Source of the DNA: Ambrosia x helenae
Lineage: Eukaryota; Streptophyta; Magnoliopsida; Asterales; Asteraceae
Assembly (NCBI GenBank): GCA_030844895.1
Contig: CM061227.1
Location: forward strand, 108,861,238-108,925,237
Length of the DNA stretch: 64,000 bases
Reading direction: 5' to 3'
Made by a program: the position numbers and the translations under genes. Each line of letters opens with the position of its first letter. Position 1 is the first letter of the stretch. This document shows positions 1-10,254 of this stretch, in pieces. The notes beneath the pieces were generated by a model. That model did no database searches and had not been told where the DNA came from. It saw nothing but the letters and a program-made list of their open reading frames with translations.

Positions 1-2052
1 CCTCGCGGGCTATTATCGACGTTTCATACAGGGGTTCTCGAAGATCGCTCAACCCCTCACCACTCTTACTCAGAAGGATAGAAAATTCGACTGGGGTGAA
101 CCACAAGAGTCGGCATTTCAAGAACTGAAGTCTAAACTGTGTTCCGCTCCTATTTTGTCCTTACCTGAAGGCCCTGATGATTTCGTTGTTTACTGTGATG
201 CTTCTATTCGTGGTCTCGGTTGTGTATTGATGCAACGCGAGAAAGTGATTGCGTATGCTTCTCGTCAACTCAAGGTACACGAGAAGAACTACACCACTCA
301 TGACTTGGAGTTGGGTGCAGTGGTTTTCGCGTTGAAAATTTGGAGACATTACTTGTACGGTACCAAATGCACAATATACACCGACCACAAGAGTCTCCAA
401 CATATTTTCGACCAACAACATTTGAACATACGACAACGTCGTTGGATTGAACTCCTGAACGATTATGATTGCGCCATTAAGTACCATCCTGGCAAGGCGA
501 ATGTTGTAGCAGACGCCTTGAGCAGGAAGGAATCAACTAAACCTCGTCGCGTTCGGGCGTTGCAACTCACCATTCATTCATCCCTACATGATCAACTCCG
601 TTCTGCCCAGTTAGACGCTTTGAAGGAGGAAAACCTTAAAGCTGAAACTATGCACGGTGCCGACAAGCACCTCGAGCGAAGGCCTGATGGCCTGCACTAC
701 TTCGCGGAACGCATATGGGTTCCTTTATTCGGGGACTTCGGGAGCTTGTCCTTGATGAGGCTCATAAGTCCCGGTATTCTATTCATCCTGGTTCGGATAA
801 GATGTACCAAGATCTGAAGGTGCTTTACTGGTGGCCAAACATGAGGTCGGATATAGCCTCATACGTGAGCAAATGCTTGACCTGTGCTAAGGTCAAAGTG
901 GAATACCAGAAACCGTCGGGTCTCTTGCAACAACCTGAAATTCCGGAGTGGAAATGGGAACGGATTACAATGGATTTTGTCACGCAACTTCCTAAGTCAC
1001 CGAGCGGGAATGATAAGATATGGGTGATTGTTGATCGGTTCACGAAATCAGCCCATTTTCTCGCTATCAAAGAGACTGACACCATGGATCGTTTGGCTCG
1101 TCTTTATCTGAAGGAAGTTGTTTCTAAGCACGGGGTGCCAGTTTCTATTATCTCGGATCGTGACTCCCATTTTACTTCTCACTTCTGGAAGTCTTTGCAC
1201 AAGGCTTTGGGTACCCAACTAGACATGAGTACAGCTTATCACCCACAGACTGACGGTCAGAGTGAGCGCACGATTCAAACTTTGGAAGACATGCTGCGGG
1301 CATGTGTAATCGATTTTGGCAAGGGTTGGGAAGCTCATCTACCGTTAGTAGAATTCTCGTACAACAACAGTTATCACACGAGCATCAAGGCGGCTCCGTT
1401 CGAGGCACTGTACGGACGGAAATGCCGTTCTCCTCTTTGTTGGGCTGAAGTGGGTGAGAGTCAACTCACTGGGCCTGAGCTAGTGTACGAAACTTCGGAA
1501 AAGATCGTACAGATTCGTAACCGGTTGGCAGCGGCGCGGGACCGGCAAAAGAGTTATGCCGATCAGCGTCGCAAACCATTGGAATTCCAGGTTGATGACA
1601 AAGTACTTCTAAAAGTTTCACCGTGGAAGGGTGTCATACGCTTTGGGAAGCGTGGCAAACTCAATCCGCGGTATGTCGGCCCATTTACGATCCTGGAACG
1701 GATTGGACCGGTGGCATATCGTCTTGATCTACCGACGGAGCTCGGTAACGTACATAACGTCTTCCATGTGTCCAACTTGAAGAAGTGTCTGGCTGACGAG
1801 TCTCTCATTGTTCCACTGGAAGAGATCAAGGTTGATGATCGTCTTCGGATTGTGGAAGAACCTGTGGAGATTCTGGATTACAAGATTCGTAGCCTACGTC
1901 ATAGCAAGATTCGCATCGTAAAGGTTTGCTGGAACTCGAACCGGGGACCAGAGTACACGTGGGAACGGGAGGATCAGATGAAGTCTAAGTATCCTCATCT
2001 CTTTCCTAAGGAAGCGTTCGAGTCGAGATATGTCTCTTCTGCAGCTGAATGA
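1..2052 (+). pseudogene. Ty3/gypsy (Tekay) pol, 3' part, frameshifted
   Basis: This is the 3' half of a Tekay-type polyprotein, cut at its 5' side by the window edge. The reading frame opens within the end of the RT region (LAGYYRRF) and continues through RNase H (VVYCDASIRGLG), the integrase zinc-binding region, the integrase D,D,E core and a C-terminal chromodomain. It matches the intact copy at 8038-10090 with about half a dozen substitutions. One base is missing near position 731 (TTCGGGGAC here, TTCGGAGGAC in the intact copy), so the frame breaks between RNase H and integrase: one frame runs to 817 and the other resumes at about 715. The copy therefore cannot encode a full polyprotein. 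The constant offset of 8,037 then 8,038 bases to the second copy shows it is the neighbouring unit of a tandem array. Confidence 0.93.
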
Positions 2053-2216
2053 ATCTCGGGGCGAGATTCCTTTTAACGTGGGGATGATGTGACAACTCGG
2101 GTAAATCTCTCTTTTTGGTTTTCTATTTTTGGTTTCTATCTTTTGTTGTTTCCTTCGTTATTCCTTTTGGTACTTGTGCAATTTTCGGGACGAAAATTCT
2201 TTTAACGTGGGGATGA
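2053..2216 (+). other. 3' untranslated tract with duplicated polypurine tract
   Basis: Between the pol stop and the LTR there are two near-identical stretches of about 35 bases (around 2062-2098 and 2190-2225), each containing TTTTAACGTGGGGATGATG followed by TGTGACA. Only the second is followed by the true LTR. The first (LTR-like start at 2088, then ACTCGGG) looks like a relic or decoy polypurine tract plus LTR edge. A T-rich tract separates the two. The same arrangement recurs at 10091-10254. Confidence 0.8.
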
Positions 2217-2600
2217 TGTGACACCCGGCAAATTCTGGTTAACAACGTTGTCTAGATGAAAGTCTACCTTAGTGAGTCACGCGTATATTGCACTTAACTG
2301 GGTTATTTAAGTCGGGTTATGGTTCGGGAACTATCGGTTTAGTCTAGAAGATCATTGGATGTTGGTCTAGAGGTTCGTTAGATGTCAGTCCTTAACCAAG
2401 TGTACAAATGGTGACGATTTGTAGGATCGTCAGGTCATACGGAACATACAAGTCTCGAGTCCCGGGAATTGGTGAACGAGTGTGAATATGTGTATTTGCA
2501 AGTGTTATGTGTTTACAATCATTATGTGACTTGTCGGTATGTGAAAATGTGTTAACATATGTTAAAACGGGGTTTAACGCGCAAAATACATCGAACCAAC

Positions 2601-2770
2601 CCCTATAGGCGATTAGGGAGGCTAATCGCCTATAGGGCATGGATTTAGGGAAACATTACATGCGATTGGGGGGCTAATCGCATGTAATGACATGCGATTA
2701 GGCCCAATTGCATGTAATGTCATGCGATTTGCATCCCTAATCGCATGTAACTGCTGCACAATCGCGTGTT
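2601..2770. repeat. Inverted-repeat cluster upstream of LTR TATA box
   Basis: Two perfect hairpins lie here: a 16-bp stem (2601-2616 with 2622-2637, loop GGAGG) and a 14-bp stem (2654-2667 with 2676-2689). Further single copies of the core TAATCGC or GCGATTA follow up to about 2766. The cluster ends about 25 bases upstream of the TATA box, inside U3. A role as protein-binding sites or in RNA structure is inference. Confidence 0.85.
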
Positions 2771-2794
2771 ACGTGCTGGACGACTAAAAACGAC

Positions 2795-2802
2795 TATAAA
2801 TA
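2795..2802 (+). promoter_or_regulatory. LTR TATA box
   Basis: TATAAATA in the shared Tekay LTR. It marks the probable U3/R promoter, with transcription expected to start about 30 bases downstream. The equivalent in the other LTR is at 10832-10839. Confidence 0.7.
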
Positions 2803-3414
2803 CAATGTTTAACCTCCTAAACTTCATAATACAAACCCTAGTCGTCCCATAACCCGCCCCAACACACACACAACCTCTGGAACACGATTTTTGATCAAAA
2901 CACAAGGTTTCAAGCTTAATTCATCATTCTTTCACAAATCTAAGGTTTGGTTTCCATCCATGCAATCTTTATAAACGTTTTTATTCAATCCCTAATGGTC
3001 CAAACCTGTTCTAAAACGAAAAAGCTTTCTGAAAATCGTTAATAAGTGTTGTTAATCAGATTCTAACAATCATACATGTGTTATGTGTGTTTATGATTAA
3101 TATCTAGGGTTTTTATGATTCAAGATGAGTGATTAACATGTTATTAAGATAGTTTTAGAATAATATTGATGTCATGATAATAAAACCTGAGTAATTGTTC
3201 ATTAGGGTTATAGTTGTGCATGATAAGGTGATGATTCGTGCTATGTGTATGGTGTTTGGACTACATGGGTGCATGCAGGGCTGATAATACGAGGCAAAAC
3301 GAAGGATTTTAGTTTAAACATGTTTAGAATAGTTGTTGGGATGATATTGGATGGTTACACACGTTCTGGATCTGATTTGGAGCGTTAAACGCGCGAAAAA
3401 CCGGAACAGCTGGG

Positions 3415-3735
3415 TTACTGGCGATTAGCAACCCTAATCGCCTATGTTAGGGGCGATTAGGAGGCTAATCGCCTATGTTTCATGCGAGTAGGGCTAATTG
3501 CTAGTAGATACATGTGGTATAGCCCTAATTGCTAGTAGATACATGTGGTATAGCCCTAATTGCTAGTAGATACATGTGGTATAGCCCTAATTGCTAGTAG
3601 ATACATGTGGTATAGCCCTAATTGCTAGTAATTACATGTGGTATAGCCCTAATCGCCTATAATAGAGGCGATTAGCCTTCCTAAATGCCAGTTGACCAAC
3701 CTAAATGCTAGTTGACTTTTCCTAATCGCGTGTAC
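3415..3735. repeat. Second inverted-repeat cluster and 31-bp minisatellite in LTR
   Basis: Downstream of the promoter the GCGATTAG/CTAATCGC motif returns several times. From about 3490 to 3644 there are five tandem copies of a 31-bp unit containing CCCTAATTGCTAGTAGATAC. The first and last copies carry small differences. The same block is at about 11450-11770 in the other LTR. Confidence 0.88.
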
Positions 3736-4162
3736 TGCTGCTGTAAGTGTAAATTAGCATTCCGAAACCCGATTTGACCTGTAGGAACATGCTAGGAACC
3801 CCGTAACATATCTAATAACTTGGTAACATATGTTTGGATGTAATTATGTGATACGTGAGCTATGTGCTATAACTTGTTGTGCGTTAACGTATGTTAAGTG
3901 TGATTGCATGATTGTATGTTTGAGAGCGTAAACATAACACGGGGAGTCTCGGGTCACCAATGGGATGTCGAGTCTTGTACTTTAGGTCAGTTAAACAGTC
4001 ACGGTGTTTTCAAACGAACTTGGTTATGGTCTGGACATCTAGGGACTAACTAACCTGCGGGTTATTAGTCTAAGTGCTTGTAACTGTCATATGTTAGGTC
4101 GCCGCTTTACGGGACTAGCATAGCTGCTGAGTTATTCGTATTACGAAGTAACGCAACTTAAG

Positions 4163-4629
4163 GTGAGTTTACGGCCCCTCTTTTAAACTGGTTTCACATT
4201 TTCGGGGGAGAAAACATGTGTTAAAACGATTATTTGGTAACTACTGTCATACTATGGGTTTCTATTGTGTACTACACGATCTTTGGAAGTCCCGGGGGGA
4301 ACCATGAATGTGCGGGTTTGCACAACGGGGAAATGTGAATAGCGCTATTGGGAGTGACCAACCCCGCTCGTCGACTTGGAGAGTCGGCGGGTGCATATTG
4401 TCTCATACAGGAACAACAGGAACAACAGGTTTACTACATCGGGCACACATTTGGTTTACGAGTTAGTAATGGTTTTCCAATCGTGGTAGTAACAAAACAT
4501 ACGCCTAGCTAGCGTACACTGGTTTTCGATTTATTATAGTATGGATAGGTTGACTTGGTGCTTGGATTACAAAACCTGTAAACTCACCAGCATTTTTGTG
4601 CTGACGTATTCTCTTACATGTTTTCTCAG
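4163..4629 (+). other. Predicted intron in LTR leader
   Basis: AAG|GTGAGTTT at 4161-4170 is a near-consensus 5' splice site. TTTTCTCAG|GTCG at 4621-4633 is a good 3' site preceded by a pyrimidine-rich tract. Related LTRs in this window keep the same two signals at about the same spacing (see 22237-22706, 43629-44120, 47850-48462). Splicing is inferred only. Confidence 0.5.
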
Positions 4630-4895
4630 GTCGCTAAGGTAGCACGACTGGACTAGGGCGCACGCGTCTGCACGGCGTCTAATTAGGGTTGCATGGTTTT
4701 ACAAACGTTGAACATTGGTTTACTATTGAATATTGTTTTGAATAAGCTTCCGCTGTAAACGGGAATTTTAAACATTGTTTTGAAATTGCATTATGTTCAT
4801 TTTAGACTTGTTTATTGTGATCGTTGGTTTGGATCCTGGTTTGTCATGCGCCTCGCGGTAAAACTCCGCAAGTGGATTTTGAGGGTGTGACAGAT

Positions 4896-4908
4896 TGGTA
4901 TCAGAGCC
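4896..4908 (+). other. Primer binding site (tRNA-Met type)
   Basis: TGGTATCAGAGCC lies three bases after the LTR end. This is the standard plant LTR-retrotransposon primer site, complementary to the 3' end of initiator tRNA-Met. Confidence 0.92.
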
Positions 4909-5451
4909 AATGGTTATAGTGAACTAGGACTGCATGTAGAGTCTAGTCTATAGCCGAGTCGCACACACTAGACGATCACATGGTACTAAAAACATTATGG
5001 TAGTTTACGTATGGGCTTGTCGGGGTGTTCCTAAATCATCTGACCTTCCTATGTTACATCATCCGTTCTATCTTAGGTCGGGTTACTTACTTTCTAGGCA
5101 GTGTAGTATATTGGAGTGAATCGTGTACTCTTGAGATTTGTCCAAGGCTCGGACTTCTCCCTTTCGTACTCCAATAGAAACACTTGCCATAAACTACCGT
5201 AGTATTACGGTGTATAGCTAAGAGTCCATGTTCGGTGATTTGAACTTTGAACTAGGAGAACACTTGGAGGACCATGTAGAGCGGTTTATCATTTTGGGTG
5301 CACACAAAATCATAAACCGAAATGCATGGAAGCCCTAGTGAGCTCTGGGTTTGAAGGGATAGTCCTGGATTGGATCTAGCTTTGATCTTGTAAACATTAG
5401 TGGTTATCTTTATCTGCGAAACTAAATTTTCTCGTTCTTTCTGCCAGAATC

Positions 5452-8400
5452 ATGTCTGGAGTACGAGGAGGACGTGGAGGTGGTCGCAATGGTGGACGTG
5501 GTGGTGGTCGCGGTGGTGCTGGTGGTCGTGGAGGTGTTAACCTATCACAGGAGGACCTGAACAACTTGCTACAAGCTGCCTTCCAGTTAGGGCACAATGG
5601 TGGTGGTAAGTTGATTTATCCATTTTCTTTGCCTCATTAGTGAACCTTGCTTACATTCGTCGTGTTTCCTCACGCGTTTCATTTCAGGTGGTCCTGTTAA
5701 CCCACCCCCACCTATGTGTACCTACAAGATGTTTCGGGATTGTAAGCCTCAGGAATTCTCTGGCACTGAGGGTGCGGTGAGCTTGCTTAGGTGGCTGGAG
5801 AAGGTGGAGTCAGTGTTTCTGATGTGCAATTGTCTCCCAGAGGATCGAGTTAAGTATGCTGCTGCGTTATTCCAGGATGTTGCTTTGACCTGGTGGAATA
5901 ACATCACCCAGAATATGGGTATTGGGGAGGCGTATGCTATGCCTTGGGAAAACTTTGTTCAACTGTTGAAGCGAGAGTACTGTCCGAGGGAAGAGGTGCA
6001 GAAGTTAGAGCACGAAGTGTGGAACCTCAAGATGTCTGGGTCTGAAATTGAGAAGTATACTGTGAGGCGTAATGAGTTGGCAGTGCTGTGTCCCGATCTG
6101 CATGTGCCAGAATACAGGAGGATTGAGCATTATATCTCAGGGTTAGTACCAGAAATCGCAGGGTTGGTGGCTGCGGGAAATCATCCTACATACTCGGAGG
6201 TGGTCCGATCGGCTCATAGGATGACCAACTTAAAGGTGAATGAGGGTATTTTGCCTGCTAAGGGTTCGACTGTCAAGGCCCCAGAGAACAACAAGCGCAA
6301 GTGGGATAATGAAGGGAAAGGATCTGGGCCAGCACAACAGGGTAAGAGGTTCGATAATGGGGGTTCTTCTTCTTCGGGTAACAAACAGGGTGGTTATGCG
6401 GGGAAACTGCCTAAATGCAACAAGTGTGGGCGTCATCATCAAGGGAACTGCGACAGTAACCGTTGTCATCGCTGCCAACGAATTGGGCATTTTGCTAAAG
6501 ATTGTCGGGCTACACTTCCATCGACCCAGGCCCCAAGCAATACCTCGGCTCCTGCTGCTCAGGGAACAACAGGAAGACAGGGATGTTACAATTGTGGCGA
6601 GACCGGTCATTACAAGAAGGACTGCCCGAAACTGAAGCAGGGCGGGAACAACGGTAACGGGAACAACGGGGGCGGCGGCAGGAATGCACGTGCCTTCGTC
6701 ATTAGAGCCGCTGAGGCTAGACAGGATCCTGACACAGTTACCGGTATGTTCCCTCTCAATAATCGTTCTGTTAGTGTGTTATTTGATTCTGGTGCCGACA
6801 AGAGTTTTGTATCCATGGAAGTTAGTCGACTGCTAGATGTAGTACCCGTACCATTAGAGACTAAGTATATTATTGAGTTGGCTGACGGTAAAAAGATTGA
6901 AGCTACTAGTATCCTTCGGGAGTGTCAATTAGAGTTGTCGGGTTTATCGTTCCCCATCGACCTTATGCCGGTAACTTTGGGTAGTTTTGACGTTGTTGTA
7001 GGCATGGATTGGTTGTCCCTGTATCGCGCGGAGATTATTTGTTACGACAAAATTATTCGGGTTCCTCTCCCTGATGGAGAATTCCTTTCTGTGTACGGTA
7101 TCAAGGGTGGTGTTCCGCTAAATATCATCTCTAGCATGAAAGCCCTTAAGTGTCTTCGAAAGGGTTATCCGGCCGTTTTGGCACTTTTATCTGTTTCCTC
7201 TAGCGATGAGAAGAAGATCGACGATATTCCAGTTGTACGCGAGTTTCCTGATGTTTTTCCCGATGATTTATCTGGTCTTCCTCCCCATCGTCAGGTTGAG
7301 TTCGGTATTGATCTTGTACCAGGGGCTGCTCCTATTGCTCGGGCCCCCTACCGTCTTGCACCTCCCGAGATGCAGGAATTGTCTAGTCAGTTACAGGAAC
7401 TCCTGGACAAGGGCTTCATCAGACCAAGTTCTTCCCCTTGGGGAGCCCCGATTCTATTCGTCAAGAAGAAGGATGGAAGTTTCCGACTGTGTGTGGATTA
7501 CAGAGAACTGAACAAATTGACCGTCAAGAACCGTTATCCTCTCCCACGTATTGATGATCTATTCGACCAGCTCCAGGGTTCTAGTTACTATTCCAAGATT
7601 GACTTGAGGTCCGGTTATCACCAGTTGCGGGTAAGGGAAGCTGACGTTGCAAAGACTGCCTTTCGTACACGTTATGGCCATTATGAGTTCTTGGTCATGC
7701 CTTTCGGTCTTACAAACGCACCGACGGTTTTCATGGATTTGATGAACCGCGTTTGCAAACCATATCTTGACAAGTTCGTCATCGTGTTTATTGATGACAT
7801 CCTGATTTACTCCAAGAACAAGACTGAACACGAGGAACACCTGCGCTTGGTTTTGGAACTCTTGCGACGGGAACAACTTTACGCCAAGTTCTCAAAGTGT
7901 GACTTTTGGTTACGCGAAGTTCAGTTCCTAGGACATGTGGTTAATGAACTAGGAATTCATGTCGATCCAGCTAAGATCGAAGCAATTAAGGACTGGGAAG
8001 CACCAAAGACGCCAACTGAGGTGCGGCAATTCCTAGGCCTCGCGGGCTATTATCGACGTTTCATACAGGGGTTCTCGAAGATCGCTCAACCCCTCACCAC
8101 TCTTACTCAGAAGGATAGAAAATTCGACTGGGGTGAACCACAAGAGTCGGCATTTCAAGAACTGAAGTCTAAACTGTGTTCCGCTCCTATTTTGTCCTTA
8201 CCTGAAGGCCCTGATGATTTCGTTGTTTACTGTGATGCTTCTATTCGTGGTCTCGGTTGTGTATTGATGCAACGCGAGAAAGTGATTGCGTATGCTTCTC
8301 GTCAACTCAAGGTACACAAGAAGAACTACACCACTCATGACTTGGAGTTGGGTGCAGTGGTTTTCGCGTTGAAAATTTTGAGACATTTCTTGTACGGTAC

Positions 8401-10090
8401 CAAATGCACAATATACACCGACCACAAGAGTCTCCAACATATTTTCGACCAACAACATTTGAACATACGACAACGTCGTTGGATTGAACTCCTGAACGAT
8501 TATGATTGCGCCATTAAGTACCATCCTGGCAAGGCGAATGTTGTAGCAGACGCCTTGAGCAGGAAGGAATCAACTAAACCTCGTCGCGTTCGGGCGTTGC
8601 AACTCACCATTCATTCATCCCTACCTGATCAACTCCGTTCTGCCCAGTTAGACGCTTTGAAGGAGGAAAACCTTAAAGCTGAAACTATGCACGGTGCCGA
8701 CAAGCACCTCGAGCGAAGGCCTGATGGCCTGCACTACTTCGCGGAACGCATATGGGTTCCTTTATTCGGAGGACTTCGGGAGCTTGTCCTTGATGAGGCT
8801 CATAAGTCCCGGTATTCTATTCATCCTGGTTCGGATAAGATGTACCAAGATCTGAAGGTGCTTTACTGGTGGCCAAACATGAGGTCGGATATAGCCTCAT
8901 ACGTGAGCAAATGCTTGACCTGTGCTAAGGTCAAAGTGGAATACCAGAAACCGTCGGGTCTCTTGCAACAACCTGAAATTCCGGAGTGGAAATGGGAACG
9001 GATTACAATGGATTTTGTCACGCAACTTCCTAAGTCACCGAGCGGGAATGATAAGATATGGGTGATTGTTGATCGGTTCACGAAATCAGCCCATTTTCTC
9101 GCTATCAAAGAGACTGACACCATGGATCGTTTGGCTCGTCTTTATCTGAAGGAAGTTGTTTCTAAGCACGGGGTGCCAGTTTCTATTATCTCGGATCGTG
9201 ACTCCCATTTTACTTCTCAGTTCTGGAAGTCTTTGCACAAGGCTTTGGGTACCCAACTAGACATGAGTACAGCTTATCACCCACAGACTGACGGTCAGAG
9301 TGAGCGCACGATTCAAACTTTGGAAGACATGCTGCGGGCATGTGTAATCGATTTTGGCAAGGGTTGGGAAGCTCATCTACCGTTAGTAGAATTCTCGTAC
9401 AACAACAGTTATCACACGAGCATCAAGGCGGCTCCGTTCGAGGCACTGTACGGACGGAAATGCCGTTCTCCTCTTTGTTGGGCTGAAGTGGGTGAGAGTC
9501 AACTCACTGGGCCTGAGCTAGTGTACGAAACTTCGGAAAAGATCGTACAGATTCGTAACCGGTTGGCAGCGGCGCGGGACCGGCAAAAGAGTTATGCCGA
9601 TCAGCGTCGCAAACCATTGGAATTCCAGGTTGATGACAAAGTACTTCTAAAAGTTTCACCGTGGAAGGGTGTCATACGCTTTGGGAAGCGTGGCAAACTC
9701 AATCCGCGGTATGTCGGCCCATTTACGATCCTGGAACGGATTGGACCGGTGGCATATCGTCTTGATCTACCGACGGAGCTCGGTAACGTACATAACGTCT
9801 TCCATGTGTCCAACTTGAAGAAGTGTCTGGCTGACGAGTCTCTCATTGTTCCACTGGAAGAGATCAAGGTTGATGATCGTCTTCGGATTGTGGAAGAACA
9901 TGTGGAGATTCTGGATTACAAGATTCGTAGCCTACGTCATAGCAAGATTCGCATCGTAAAGGTTTGCTGGAACTCGAACCGGGGACCAGAGTACACGTGG
10001 GAACGGGAGGATCAGATGAAGTCTAAGTATCCTCATCTCTTTCCTAAGGAAGCGTTCGAGTCGAGATATGTCTCTTCTGCAGCTGAATGA
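5452..10090 (+). CDS. Tekay (Del) Ty3/gypsy gag-pol polyprotein, apparently intact, with one intron
   Basis: Exon 1 (5452-5605) encodes a Gly/Arg-rich start (MSGVRGGRGGG). An 82-bp GT-AG intron (5606-5687) contains an in-frame TAG at 5638. Splicing joins the frame exactly to the long ORF, whose first own ATG is at 5714. Residue positions below count from that ATG. The order is gag capsid-like region; CCHC zinc knuckles (about 235-305, including CYNCGETGHYKKDC); aspartic protease (DSGADKS, about 358); reverse transcriptase (FIDDILIYS, about 691); RNase H (about 837-960); integrase with HHCC region (about 1040-1090) and catalytic D, D, E (in MDFVTQL, SDRDSHF and GQSERT); and a chromodomain (about 1394-1443, ending EYTWEREDQMKSKYPHLF). 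No frameshift or internal stop was found. Domain order and chromodomain fit the Tekay/Del lineage. Translation from 5714 without splicing remains possible. Confidence 0.93.
5606..5687 (+). other. Predicted intron in gag
   Basis: GTG|GTAAGTTG at the 5' end and TTTCATTTCAG|GTGG at the 3' end. Removing 82 bases fuses the Gly/Arg-rich exon in frame to the main ORF. Retaining it stops translation at 5638. Confidence 0.7.
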
Positions 10091-10254
10091 ATCTCGGGGC
10101 GAGATTCCTTTTAACGTGGGGATGATGTGACAACTCGGGTAAATCTCTCTTTTTGGTTTTCTATTTTTGGTTTCTATCTTTTGTTGTTTCCTTCGTTATT
10201 CCTTTTGGTACTTGTGCAATTTTCGGGACGAAAATTCTTTTAACGTGGGGATGA
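10091..10254 (+). other. 3' tract with duplicated polypurine tract, second unit
   Basis: Same layout as 2053-2216: a decoy-like polypurine tract with LTR-like edge at 10126 and the functional one at about 10242-10254 directly before the LTR. Confidence 0.8.

Larger units (their letters stand above)
2217..4892 (+). repeat. Tekay LTR shared by two tandem elements
   Basis: This 2,676-bp LTR begins TGTGACACCC and ends GGGTGTGACA. It is the 3' LTR of the upstream partial element and the 5' LTR of the downstream complete one. A tRNA-Met-type primer site follows directly and a polypurine tract precedes it. It contains a TATA box, two clusters of short inverted repeats, a five-copy minisatellite and a predicted leader intron. 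Compared with the other LTR at 10255-12918 I count four indels (1, 1, 1 and 9 bases) and roughly six substitutions, so the elements are young. Confidence 0.93.

Noticed and set aside
6230..6635. Overlapping ORFs on both strands within gag
   Set aside because: Shadows of the Gly/Asn/Lys-rich gag tail in other frames.
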